This document shows, in pieces, positions 35,741 to 44,428 of a stretch of 64,000 bases of DNA. Below the pieces are notes generated by a model. The model was not told the DNA's origin and searched no databases. It saw only the letters and a list, made by a program, of their open reading frames with translations. The DNA comes from Thiobacillus sp. (GTDB taxonomy: Bacteria; Pseudomonadota; Gammaproteobacteria; Burkholderiales; Thiobacillaceae): assembly GCA_030692355.1 (NCBI GenBank), contig JAUYCF010000076.1, positions 1 through 64,000 on the forward strand. Reading direction: 5' to 3'. Position numbers and translations under genes: made by a program. The stretch's first letter is position 1. Each line of letters starts with the position of its first letter.

Positions 35741-36655
35741 TCAGATATTCTTTTGCCACACCAGCTTCGGCCAGGCGGTCGTTTCACGTTCCAGCAGGGC
35801 CTGGCAGCCGACTTTCGCACGGCCGAAGCGGGCATGGCCGGTAACCAGGAAATAGCGGCTGCCGACACTCAGCAGGGTCTCGTTGACCTGCGTCACCGTC
35901 TTCGGCAGCCGCGCGCGGAAGTCGGCGATGTCCTTGAAATGCTGCGCCTTGCGCGCCGTCACCAGCGCCTGCGCCTGGTCGAGCGGCAGGTCGGCGATCG
36001 CCGCCGCCAGCACTTCCGCCGGCGCGGTATTGACGTTGACCGGCGTCGCCTGCGGCAGCGCCGTCACGAAGGGGCGCAGGCGCTCCACCGCCACCGCGTC
36101 GAAGCCCTTGATGCGGTACAGGCTGTCCACCGTCGTCAGGGCCCGGTTGCCGGCGCGGTAAGGCGGATCAAGCGCCAGATAATCCATGTCCTCGGCGCCG
36201 CCCGGATGCGTCACCACGGCATCGGGGTCGATCCAGTCGACCACGGCGGCAGCATGCCCGGGCGGCAATTGCAGCAGCTCCAGCAGCTTGCTAAAAACCG
36301 CGAGATCGGTCGCGCTGACCTTGCCCCCGCGCACCAGGCTGTTGAGGTTGAACAGCCCCTGCTGGTCGGTCAGTTCGCCGGCCAGCTCGCCCCCCTCCAC
36401 CGGCAGCGGCGCCAGCGCCTGCGCCCAGCCCTCGTCCAGATGGTCGACGCTGCTGCCGTGCGCGTCTTGCGCCAGCGTCGAGCGCGCCCACTGCAGCGCT
36501 GCCAGCACCACCACCCTGCTTTGCGCCTGTTCATTGAGGTTTTCCACCTGGCGCACCCACAACTGCTGCTGCCACGCCATGAACGACGCGGCGCTCGCCA
36601 CCAGCGCGACGACCAGGATGGCCGTGATGACGGCCATGCCGCGCTGGCGCCTCAT
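35741..36655 (-). CDS. gspK: Type II secretion minor pseudopilin GspK
   Basis: Tip subunit of the pseudopilus. The track ORF reaches back to 37255 through gspJ in another frame; the real start ATG 36655 (MRRQRGMAVITAILVVALV) gives 304 residues. It has a short leader and prepilin site RG|MAVITAI without the usual Glu5, as expected for GspK, then a large alpha domain with DWIDPDAVVTHPGGAED and NVNTAPAEVL. Overlaps gspJ by 4 bp. Confidence 0.93.
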   Translation of the reverse strand: MRRQRGMAVITAILVVALVASAASFMAWQQQLWVRQVENLNEQAQSRVVVLAALQWARSTLAQDAHGSSVDHLDEGWAQALAPLPVEGGELAGELTDQQGLFNLNSLVRGGKVSATDLAVFSKLLELLQLPPGHAAAVVDWIDPDAVVTHPGGAEDMDYLALDPPYRAGNRALTTVDSLYRIKGFDAVAVERLRPFVTALPQATPVNVNTAPAEVLAAAIADLPLDQAQALVTARKAQHFKDIADFRARLPKTVTQVNETLLSVGSRYFLVTGHARFGRAKVGCQALLERETTAWPKLVWQKNI

Positions 36656-37242
36656 GGCAGGGCAAACACCCGCGTCACGGCGACGCCGCCGTCGAGTTCG
36701 AGCACCACCTCCAGCGCCGCCGGCAGCGCCGCCATCCCGGGCAGCGGCCAGCGCGGCTGCCAGTTGCCGCTGCCGTCGAGGTAGCGCAACTCGAAGCGGT
36801 TCACCCGCTCCAGCAATGCATGCACCACGGGCTCGGTGAGCGGCGCCCGGTCCAGCACCGGCCACACCAGTTGCTCGAGCGTGCCGTTGTTGAGCCGGTA
36901 GCCATGACGCTGAACATCCGCCAGCACGCCGGTCTGCCACGCCATGCCCATGCGGCTGAAACTCAGCTGCGCGTCGTTGGCACCAAGGGCCTGCGGGTTG
37001 CCCGCCAGCGCCGGCAGCGGCAGGTCGCCGCTGTCGCGCACCGGCCGGTCCACCGCCATGCTCATGTCCTGCTCCAGTTGCGCCAGCGTCAGCGCAATGT
37101 CGCGCCAGCGCCGGTTGTCCTCGGTGAGATGCTCGCGCGTCTGCAGAACCGCGTTCAGCCCGCGGTAGGCCAGCACCGACATCAGCGCGAAGATCGTCAG
37201 CGCCACCAGCATTTCCACCAGGGTGAAGCCGCGCTGCCTCAT
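36652..37242 (-). CDS. gspJ: Type II secretion minor pseudopilin GspJ
   Basis: 196 residues with prepilin leader MRQRG|FTLVEMLVALTIFALMSVLAYRGL (Glu at +5), followed by a globular domain containing FELRYLDGSGNWQPRW. Part of the GspI-J-K tip complex. Overlaps gspI and gspK by 4 bp. Confidence 0.94.
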   Translation of the reverse strand: MRQRGFTLVEMLVALTIFALMSVLAYRGLNAVLQTREHLTEDNRRWRDIALTLAQLEQDMSMAVDRPVRDSGDLPLPALAGNPQALGANDAQLSFSRMGMAWQTGVLADVQRHGYRLNNGTLEQLVWPVLDRAPLTEPVVHALLERVNRFELRYLDGSGNWQPRWPLPGMAALPAALEVVLELDGGVAVTRVFALP

Positions 37243-37619
37243 TTGCTCTCGGCACGCGCCAGATAGCCGGTCAGCCGTGCCAGTGCATGCTCGTCGCCCC
37301 CCGCCGCGCCAACACGGATTTCAACGCGGCGGAACGCCCGGTTGGGGGTGGCGCTGACGGTTTCGTGCCACGTCAATTTCAATCCCGCCTGCTCCACCTC
37401 GCCTTCGCGGGTGCCGGCATCGGGCCAGGCGCGCCGCGCCTGCAGTTCGGCCAGACGGTTTTGCGCCACCCAGCTGGCCAGCAGGCGTTGCCGCAGCTCG
37501 ACCGAGCTGTCGGCCATCATCGCCGACGCGCGACTGGCGGCGGCCAGCGCGATCGCCAGAATCGCCAGCGCCACCAGCACCTCGATCAGGGTGAAGCCGC
37601 GCGTCGACTGCCTGCTCAT
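37239..37619 (-). CDS. gspI: Type II secretion minor pseudopilin GspI
   Basis: 126 residues with prepilin leader MSRQSTRG|FTLIEVLVALAILAIALAAASRA (Glu5 present) and the compact ASWVAQNRLAELQAR segment of GspI. Core of the tip complex. ATGA-type overlaps on both sides. Confidence 0.95.
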   Translation of the reverse strand: MSRQSTRGFTLIEVLVALAILAIALAAASRASAMMADSSVELRQRLLASWVAQNRLAELQARRAWPDAGTREGEVEQAGLKLTWHETVSATPNRAFRRVEIRVGAAGGDEHALARLTGYLARAESK

Positions 37620-38107
37620 TCGGCCATATCCCGCTGCGTCTCGACGCGTACCCGGCCCAGGCTGTCACCACGGATGCGCGCGCGCGCCGCGTTGAGCGCC
37701 AGGTCGGCGGTGAATGGCGCGCTGCTGCCGGACGGCAGGAACAGCAGGCGCTCGCCCGCCTCCAGACTGGCCTGATTCACCCGCAGTGCCAGCAGACGCA
37801 CGCCGCTCGCCAGGCTGCGGTCCTTCAGCAGATCGTCGCCGCTGCGCGGCACCCATTGCCTGTCCTCGTTCAACGCCCAGAAACGATAGCCCCCCTGCTC
37901 CACCGTAAACGCAATCGGCTCGCCCGATACCACCGCCTGGTCGCGCGTCTGTTCCAGCAGCAGCGCCAGCCGCTGCACCTCGTTCGCCAGCACGCGGTCG
38001 TCGTCCGGCATCAGGCGCACGCCCACCAATCCAACCATGATGCCGATGATCACCAGCACCACCAGAACCTCGATCAGGGTGAAGCCGCGCTGGCTTACAG
38101 CTCCCAC
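37616..38107 (-). CDS. gspH: Type II secretion minor pseudopilin GspH
   Basis: 163 residues starting with GTG (MGAVSQRG|FTLIEVLVVLVIIGIMVGLVGVRL). The GTG start lies 13 bp inside the gspG 3' end. Globular part contains ALLLEQTRDQAVVSGEPIAF and FWALNEDRQW, typical of GspH. Confidence 0.92.
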   Translation of the reverse strand: MGAVSQRGFTLIEVLVVLVIIGIMVGLVGVRLMPDDDRVLANEVQRLALLLEQTRDQAVVSGEPIAFTVEQGGYRFWALNEDRQWVPRSGDDLLKDRSLASGVRLLALRVNQASLEAGERLLFLPSGSSAPFTADLALNAARARIRGDSLGRVRVETQRDMAE

Positions 38108-38541
38108 GAACCGATGTCCGCGTTGTTGCCTTCGCCGCCTGCCGCACCGTCCGCGCCCAGGCTGAAAACGTCGATCTCGCCGTGCAGCCCGGGGTTCAGA
38201 TACTGGTAGGGCGCGTTCCAGGGGTCGTTGGGCAGGCGCTCGAGATAGCCGCCGGCTTTCCAGTTGCCGGGAATCGGCCCGGAAGTCGGCTTTTCCACCA
38301 GCGCCTGCAGGCCCTGATCGGTGGCCGGATAGCGCGCGTTATCGAGACGATAAAGGTTCAGCGCCTGCTTGATCGAGGCGATGTCCTGCTTGGCGGCAAC
38401 GATGCGCGCCTCGTCCGGCCGGCCCATGATCTTCGGCACCACCAGCGCGGCGAGAATGCCGAGAATCGCGACCACCACCATGATCTCGATCAGGGTGAAT
38501 CCGCGCGCGGCCTGGCCTGGTTTGTGTGATCCGGATTTCAT
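38095..38541 (-). CDS. gspG: Type II secretion major pseudopilin GspG
   Basis: Main pseudopilus subunit. I start it at ATG 38541 (MKSGSHKPGQAARG|FTLIEIMVVVAILG), because AAAGGA lies 6-7 nt upstream; the track start is five codons earlier. 148 residues with the GspG body DEARIVAAKQDIASIKQALNLYRLDN and calcium-loop region FSLGADGAAGGEG. Preceded by a likely promoter, which would allow extra expression of the pseudopilin block. Confidence 0.96.
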   Translation of the reverse strand: MKSGSHKPGQAARGFTLIEIMVVVAILGILAALVVPKIMGRPDEARIVAAKQDIASIKQALNLYRLDNARYPATDQGLQALVEKPTSGPIPGNWKAGGYLERLPNDPWNAPYQYLNPGLHGEIDVFSLGADGAAGGEGNNADIGSWEL

Positions 38542-38587
38542 GTCGATCCTTTCCAATTAAATCAACGGGCGCGAAAAAACAGCCCGC

Positions 38588-38615
38588 GTTATAAAAAATT
38601 GCAGCGCGTGCGCAA
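38588..38615 (-). promoter_or_regulatory. Candidate sigma70 promoter upstream of gspG
   Basis: On the minus strand, TTGCGC (38615-38610), a 16-nt spacer rich in T, then TATAAC (38593-38588). The 126-bp gspF-gspG gap is the only sizeable gap inside the gsp operon. The -10 matches at five of six positions; the -35 is weak. This would boost the most abundant T2SS component. Confidence 0.5.
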
Positions 38616-38667
38616 GGTGATACGGCCGGGTCGCGCGTTCAGCGCAATTCATGCATCGACCGGCGCA

Positions 38668-39885
38668 TCAGCGCACCAACTGGTTCATCTCGAAAATCGG
38701 CAGCAGGATCGCCAGCACGATCACCAGCACCACCACCCCCATCACCACGATCAGCAGCGGCTCCAGCAGGCTGGTCAGCCCCATCACGCGGTTTTCCATT
38801 TCGCGGCTCTGCTGGGCGGCGGCGCGCTCGAGCATGTGCACCAGGCGGCCGCTCGCCTCGCCGCTGGCGATCATGTGCACCAGCATCGGCGGAAACAGTT
38901 TCGCGGCGGCGAGCGCGCGGCTCAGGCTGCCGCCCTCGCGCACCTTGCGCGCCGCCTCTTCCACTGCCTGCCGCATCGGCAGATTGTTCACCACCCCGGC
39001 GCCGGCGTGCAGCGCCGCCAGCAGCGGCACCCCGCTGCCCACCAGAATAGCCAGCGTGCTCGCCAGCTGTGCGCTGTTGACGCCGCGCACCAGCGCGCCC
39101 ACCAGCGGCAGCCGCAGCAGCCAGCGATGAAAACGCAGACGCGTCGGCGGCAGGCGCAGCGCCCGCCGCGCCGCCCAGATCGCCACGGCGATCGCGATCA
39201 GCCACAGCCAGCCGCTGGCGCGCAGAAAATCGCTCAGCCCGATCAGTGCGCGGGTCAGCCACGGCAGCGTCTGGTTGGTATTCTGGAACACGCTCACCAC
39301 CTGCGGCACCACGTAGGTCAAGAGGCCGAGCACCACGGTACCCGCCACCAGCGTGACGATGGCCGGGTAGATGAAGGCCAGTCCGACCTTCTGCCGCAGC
39401 GCCTGATGCGATTCGGTGTAGTCGGCCAGCCGCTCCATCACCTCGCCGAGACGGCCGGACTGCTCGCCGGCCGCGACCAGGGTGACGTACAGCTCGGGGA
39501 ACACGCGCGGATATTTCTGCAGCGCGCGCGCCAGCGAATGCCCCGCCAGCACCTCGCCGCGCACCCCGGCCAGCACCTGGCGCTGATAGTCGGTATCGGC
39601 CTGCTCGATCAGGGCGTTGAGCGTCTGCTCCACCGGCAGGCTGGCGGCCAGCAGGGTGGCGAACTGCCGCGTGACCAGGCTCAGTTGCGTGCCGGACAGA
39701 CCGCGCCGCCAATGCCAGCGGTTGCTGCCGCGCGCCATGGTGGCTTCGGACACCGTCGCTACTTCCGCCACCAGCAGCCCCTGTTCGCGCAGCCGGGCGC
39801 GCAACTGGCGCGCAGTGTCGGCTTCCAGCACGCCCTTCTTCAGGCGGCCGGCAGCGTCGTAAGCCTCGTAGCGAAATGCAGCCAT
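38668..39885 (-). CDS. gspF: Type II secretion inner-membrane platform protein GspF
   Basis: 405 residues with the duplicated T2SSF domain, each with FxRxLAxLLxAGxPL-like segments (VTRQFATLLAASLPVEQ and AQLASTLAILVGSGVPL) and three TM helices. It binds GspE and GspL and anchors the pseudopilus. Lies 14 bp after gspE. Confidence 0.96.
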   Translation of the reverse strand: MAAFRYEAYDAAGRLKKGVLEADTARQLRARLREQGLLVAEVATVSEATMARGSNRWHWRRGLSGTQLSLVTRQFATLLAASLPVEQTLNALIEQADTDYQRQVLAGVRGEVLAGHSLARALQKYPRVFPELYVTLVAAGEQSGRLGEVMERLADYTESHQALRQKVGLAFIYPAIVTLVAGTVVLGLLTYVVPQVVSVFQNTNQTLPWLTRALIGLSDFLRASGWLWLIAIAVAIWAARRALRLPPTRLRFHRWLLRLPLVGALVRGVNSAQLASTLAILVGSGVPLLAALHAGAGVVNNLPMRQAVEEAARKVREGGSLSRALAAAKLFPPMLVHMIASGEASGRLVHMLERAAAQQSREMENRVMGLTSLLEPLLIVVMGVVVLVIVLAILLPIFEMNQLVR

Positions 39886-39899
39886 GCCGATCCAGCCGC

Positions 39900-41414
39900 T
39901 CAGGCTTCGCGCGTCACGCGCAGCACTTCTTCCAGTGCGGTGTCGCCGGCACGCACCCAGCGCATGCCGTCCTGGCGCATGCTGGCCATGCCTTGCGCCA
40001 CGGCGTGGCCGCGCAGGTTCTGTTCGGACGCGCCGTCGTGGATCATGCGGCGCAGCGGCTCGTCGACCGCGAGCAATTCATAGATGCCGGTACGGCCGCG
40101 ATAGCCGGTGGAATTGCAGCTCGGGCAGCCGACTGCGCTGAACAACGGCCCGTCCAGCGCAGGCTCCCCGATCGCCGCGCGTTCCTTGTCACTCGCCGCG
40201 TGCGGCTGGCGACACAGCGGGCACAGCCTGCGCACCAGGCGCTGGCCGAGCACGCCCAGGAGGCTCGATGCCAGCAGAAAAGGCTCGATCCCCATGTCGA
40301 TCAGACGCGTCACCGAACTGGCAGCATCGTTGGTGTGCAGCGTCGCCAGCACCAGATGGCCGGTGAGCGAAGCCTGCACCGCAATCTGCGCGGTCTCCAG
40401 GTCGCGGATTTCGCCGATCATGATGACGTCCGGATCCTGTCGCAGGATGGAGCGCAGCGCGCGCGCAAAAGTCAGCTCGATGCGCGGGTTGGCCTGGGTC
40501 TGGCCGATACCGTCGAGGTCGTACTCGATCGGGTCCTCCACCGTCATGATGTTGAGCGTCTTGGCGTCGAGCCTTGAGAGCGCCGCATAGAGCGTGGTGG
40601 TTTTTCCCGAGCCGGTCGGCCCGGTCACCAGCACGATGCCGTGCGGGCGGCGGATCAGCTCGTCAAGCCCGGTCAGGGTGTGGTCGCTCATGCCGAGGCG
40701 GCCCAGCTCCAGCCGCCCCGCCTGCTTGTCGAGCAGACGCAGCACCACGCGCTCGCCGTGGCCGGTGGGCAGTGTCGACACCCGCACATCCACCGGCCGC
40801 CCGGCCAGCCGCAGGGTGATGCGGCCGTCCTGCGGCAGGCGCTTCTCGGCGATGTCGAGCTGCGCCATCACCTTGATGCGCGAAACGATCGCCGCGTGCA
40901 GCGCGCGCTTCGGCTCGATCACGTCGCGCAGTGCGCCGTCCATGCGAAAGCGCACCACCGAGCGCGTCTCGTAGGGTTCGATATGGATGTCGGACGCATT
41001 CTCGCGCAGCGCCTGCGTCAGCAGCGCATTGATGAGGCGAATGATCGGCGCGTCGTCCTCGCTTTCCAGCAGGTCGGCCACCTCGGGAATGTCCTGCGCC
41101 AGCTGCTGCAGGTCCATTCCCTGCGCCATGTCGTCGACCAGACTGGCCGCCTGGTTTTCGCCACGCGCATAGGCCAGTGTCAGGACGCGCTCGAACTGCT
41201 CCGGCGCCAGCACCTGCGTCTGCAGCGGGCACTTGAGGATGCGCCGCACCTCGGCCAGGGTGGCGGGCTCGGCGCCCTCGCGCAGCCACACCTCCATCTC
41301 GTCGCCGACGCGCCGCGCCACCAGCACCCCGCGGGTGCGTGCAAAGCCGTAAGGCAGCAGTGTGGCGAGCTGCGAATCCGGAACGTGGGTCGCGGTCGTA
41401 TCCATGACAGGCAT
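39900..41414 (-). CDS. gspE: Type II secretion ATPase GspE
   Basis: 504-residue hexameric ATPase. Walker A GPTGSGKTTTLYAAL, Asp box, Walker B region MIGEIRDLETAQIA, His box HLVLATLHTND, and the GspE zinc-binding tetracysteine CPLC...CPSC near the C-terminus. N-terminal domain contacts GspL. Start ATG 41414 overlaps the gspD stop (TGATG); residue 4 Met is an alternative. Confidence 0.97.
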   Translation of the reverse strand: MPVMDTTATHVPDSQLATLLPYGFARTRGVLVARRVGDEMEVWLREGAEPATLAEVRRILKCPLQTQVLAPEQFERVLTLAYARGENQAASLVDDMAQGMDLQQLAQDIPEVADLLESEDDAPIIRLINALLTQALRENASDIHIEPYETRSVVRFRMDGALRDVIEPKRALHAAIVSRIKVMAQLDIAEKRLPQDGRITLRLAGRPVDVRVSTLPTGHGERVVLRLLDKQAGRLELGRLGMSDHTLTGLDELIRRPHGIVLVTGPTGSGKTTTLYAALSRLDAKTLNIMTVEDPIEYDLDGIGQTQANPRIELTFARALRSILRQDPDVIMIGEIRDLETAQIAVQASLTGHLVLATLHTNDAASSVTRLIDMGIEPFLLASSLLGVLGQRLVRRLCPLCRQPHAASDKERAAIGEPALDGPLFSAVGCPSCNSTGYRGRTGIYELLAVDEPLRRMIHDGASEQNLRGHAVAQGMASMRQDGMRWVRAGDTALEEVLRVTREA

Positions 41415-43498
41415 CAGGGCGCCGTCAGTGGCGTGTTCTGGGCGGGCTGCGGCGGCTGGTTGAGCAGCTGGGGCAGCGGCGGATTCATCAGCTCGGGCAG
41501 CGGCTCCATCTGCATGTCGGGCAGGGCAAAATGCGGCTGCATGCGGAACTCGGCCTGTTTCTGCCGGATGAAGTCATAACGCTCGCCGGTCAGCACGTCC
41601 GAACTGCTGGTGTCGCGCAGCACGTGCGGTCGCAGGAACACCATCAGGTTGGTTTTCATACGCTTGCGCTTTTCCGACCTGAACAGATGGCCGACCAGTG
41701 GGATGTCCCCCAGCAGCGGCACCCTGTCGACACCGTCCTGCATGGTGTCCTGGATCAGCCCGCCGATGACGATGATGCGGCCGTCGTCGACCAGCACCGT
41801 GGAATCGATGGAGCGCATGTCGGTGATGATGTCGGCCGCCGTGGTGGTCGGGCGCAGGCTGGAAATCTCCTGATAGATCTGCAGCTTGACCGAGCCGCCT
41901 TCCGACACCTGCGGCCGCACCCTCAACGTCAGTCCGACGTCGCGGCGTTCGATGGTCTGGAACGGACTCGGCGTGGTGGTCGAGCCGGTCTGCGCATACT
42001 GGCCGGTGATGAAGGGCACATTCTGGCCGATCACGATCTTCGCCTCCTCGTTGTCCATGGTCAGCAGGTTGGGCGTCGACAGGATGTTGGCGTTAGCGTC
42101 CGATTCCAGCGCCCGCGCCAGCGCGCCGAGGTTGGTCACCACGCCGAGACCGGGGATGTCGATGGTGCCGCTGACGATGCCGATGTTCAGCCCCTGCCCC
42201 AGGGTGCCGAGGTTGACCGCGGCGTCGAGGATGTTGCTGCCGGTATTGCGGCCGCCGAGGTTGGTGCCGCCGATAAAATTCGTGCCGCTCTTCTCGATGC
42301 CGCGCAGGTCCTGCCACTGGATGCCGAACTCGGCCGCTTTCTCGGCGGTGATCTCCACCACCAGCGCCTCGACGAACACCTGTGCGCGGCGCGCGTCGAG
42401 CTTGTCGATTACCGCGCGCAGCGCATTGTAGGTCACGTCCGGCGCGCTGATGACGAGCGAGTTGGTCGCCGTGTCGGCGAGGATCATGCTGCCGCCGGCG
42501 GCGCCGGATACGGGGCTGACGCTGGCCGTCTGGCTGGCGGCCGGCGTGGTTCCCGTCATGCTGGCCGTCACCGGCCCAATCGGCGCCTCGCCGGTCAGAA
42601 TGCCGCGCAGGGTCTCGGCCAGCTTCGCCGCTTCGGCATTGCGCAGGTACACCACATGAATGTTGCCGCCCGCCGCGCCCGCCACATCGAGCCCGGCGAC
42701 CAGGCCGCGCAGCGTCTGGATGCGCGATGGATTGTCGCTGCGCACCAGCAGCGAATTCGAGCGCACATCCGGCACGATCATCAGCCGCGCACCGCCCGGC
42801 TGCCCCGCCGCCGCGGCACCCTCGGACATCAGCCGCCCCAGCGACTGCGCCACGTCCACCGCCGATACATGGTTCAGCCGGATCAGCGCGGTATCGTTTG
42901 CGCTCGGCTGGTCGACCGCCTCGATGACCGCGTTCAGCCGGCGCACATTGTCGGCATAATCGGTAATCACCAGCGTGTTGCTGCTGGGCAGTACCGCGAT
43001 GGCGTTGTTGGGACCGATCAGCGGCCGCAGCACCGGCATCAATTGCGCGGCGGACTCATGCTGCAGCGGGTAAACCTGGGTGATGATCCGGTCGCCGCTC
43101 TCGCTGACCTGCTTGCCGCGGGTCACGCTGTAATTCTGCTTCGCCTCCGCTTCCGGCACGATCTTCACCACCCCGCGGCCCTCGATCGCCGAGAAGCCCT
43201 GCATGCGCAGCGCCGACAGCAGGATCGGATACACCTGATCGCGCGGCACCGGCCTCGCCGAAGTGATGATCACCGTGCCCTTGACGCGCGGATCGATGAT
43301 GAAGTTCTTGCCGGTGAGTTCGCCCACCGCCTTGATCACCGAGGGAATATCGGCGTTGACGAAATTGAGAACGACCGGGTCAGCCTGGGTCCGGGTCTGG
43401 GCCTGGGTCTGCAACGGCGGCAGCGCCAGCGCAAACAACAGGACGCTCAACGTCAGCCGGCGGGGGAAACCCGATCGTGTTTTTTTCATGTTGTTCAT
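41414..43498 (-). CDS. gspD: Type II secretion outer-membrane secretin GspD
   Basis: 694 residues: signal peptide (LTLSVLLFALALPPLQTQAQ), N0-N3 periplasmic domains with repeated VxYLxNAEAxxLAETL-type motifs, and the secretin C-domain with VPLLGDIPLVGHLFR and IGGLIQD. A Pro/Gln/Met-rich tail follows the barrel. A cluster of Gly/Ala/Thr residues in N3 (GTTPAASQTASVSP) is a loop insertion. Start ATG 43498; MKKTRSG at codon 4 is an alternative. Confidence 0.97.
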   Translation of the reverse strand: MNNMKKTRSGFPRRLTLSVLLFALALPPLQTQAQTRTQADPVVLNFVNADIPSVIKAVGELTGKNFIIDPRVKGTVIITSARPVPRDQVYPILLSALRMQGFSAIEGRGVVKIVPEAEAKQNYSVTRGKQVSESGDRIITQVYPLQHESAAQLMPVLRPLIGPNNAIAVLPSSNTLVITDYADNVRRLNAVIEAVDQPSANDTALIRLNHVSAVDVAQSLGRLMSEGAAAAGQPGGARLMIVPDVRSNSLLVRSDNPSRIQTLRGLVAGLDVAGAAGGNIHVVYLRNAEAAKLAETLRGILTGEAPIGPVTASMTGTTPAASQTASVSPVSGAAGGSMILADTATNSLVISAPDVTYNALRAVIDKLDARRAQVFVEALVVEITAEKAAEFGIQWQDLRGIEKSGTNFIGGTNLGGRNTGSNILDAAVNLGTLGQGLNIGIVSGTIDIPGLGVVTNLGALARALESDANANILSTPNLLTMDNEEAKIVIGQNVPFITGQYAQTGSTTTPSPFQTIERRDVGLTLRVRPQVSEGGSVKLQIYQEISSLRPTTTAADIITDMRSIDSTVLVDDGRIIVIGGLIQDTMQDGVDRVPLLGDIPLVGHLFRSEKRKRMKTNLMVFLRPHVLRDTSSSDVLTGERYDFIRQKQAEFRMQPHFALPDMQMEPLPELMNPPLPQLLNQPPQPAQNTPLTAP

Positions 43499-43503
43499 TG
43501 TTT

Positions 43504-44289
43504 CTACTGCAGCCTGTAGGAAAGAGTAAACGGCTTGCCCTGGCGTTCGCCCACTACGGTGAGGCGCTGCACCCCCTCCGTACCGGACACCTGCCGCGCA
43601 AAGTCCTGCACATTGGCAACCGGCATGCCATTGACCATGCGCAGCGTGTCCCCGCTTTGCAGGCCCAGCCGCGCAGCCAGCCCGTCACCCGTCACCGTGG
43701 TCAGCACCAGGCCGGGCTGCGCGCCACTCCCGGCGCGCGCCTGAACCCCGAGACTTTGCGGGTTGGCCAAGGCCTGGTTGAATTCATTGCGGGAAACCGG
43801 AATGTCGCCGCCGGCCAGCGCCAGCGGCTGCCCCACCGCATCCAGTTCAAGGCGCTCACGCATCCCGCGGTTGAGCAAAATCACGTGGTCGGGGGCCACC
43901 GAGTCCAGCACCACGCCCGGCACGATTTCATAACCGGTGGCAACGGCCTGATCCTGCCCGTCAACGCCCAGAATCGCCATCGCCGGCTGGCCGCCCAGTG
44001 CTGCGAACACCCCGCGCAGCTTCAGGTTGAGCGAGGTCACCGGCTCATCGCGCGCATCCGCCGCCCCCCGCGCCGCGCCGAACAGATGCGCCGCACGCAG
44101 CGTAGCCAGTTGCGCGCCCGGCTTGATGTCGGCGCGCGCGTCGCTTGCCGGCAGCGGCGGCACAGGCGCGGCAAAGCGCCAGGTCCAGTGCGCCAGCAAG
44201 GCCGCCAGCGCCAGCAGCAACAGCAGATTTAACGGTGCACCCAACCAGGAAGCGCGACGCAACGAGACGAAAAGGGGAGCGAGCAGCAT
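43504..44289 (-). CDS. gspC: Type II secretion protein GspC (PDZ-containing)
   Basis: Connects the inner platform to the secretin. The track start at 44565 lies inside the regulator gene; the first sensible start is ATG 44289 (MLLAPLFVSLRRASWLG; AGGAAG 12 nt upstream), with ATG 44316 as an alternative. 261 residues: TM (LNLLLLLALAALLAHWTWRF), HR domain (LFGAARG...LNLKLRGVFA) and a C-terminal PDZ domain with GLAARLGLQSGDTLRMVNGMPV. First gene of gspC-N. Confidence 0.9.
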   Translation of the reverse strand: MLLAPLFVSLRRASWLGAPLNLLLLLALAALLAHWTWRFAAPVPPLPASDARADIKPGAQLATLRAAHLFGAARGAADARDEPVTSLNLKLRGVFAALGGQPAMAILGVDGQDQAVATGYEIVPGVVLDSVAPDHVILLNRGMRERLELDAVGQPLALAGGDIPVSRNEFNQALANPQSLGVQARAGSGAQPGLVLTTVTGDGLAARLGLQSGDTLRMVNGMPVANVQDFARQVSGTEGVQRLTVVGERQGKPFTLSYRLQ

Positions 44290-44428
44290 CGCGTTCAAGC
44301 TTCCTATAAAAGGCATGGCGGCGCAACCCGGCGGGCCGCCCAAGCGCCCGGGTGCCGCGGCGATTCGGCCGGGCAGGAGGGTGACATCGGCCGGGAAGAA
44401 ACGCGACACGCGCGTTCGATCGACGGCA

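Noticed and set aside
38668-39712. Overlapping 357-codon minus ORF inside gspF
   Set aside because: Different frame of gspF, Ala/Arg/Gly-rich with no domain.
41531-43519. 662-codon plus-strand ORF antisense to gspD
   Set aside because: Shadow of the secretin gene with no SD or domain.
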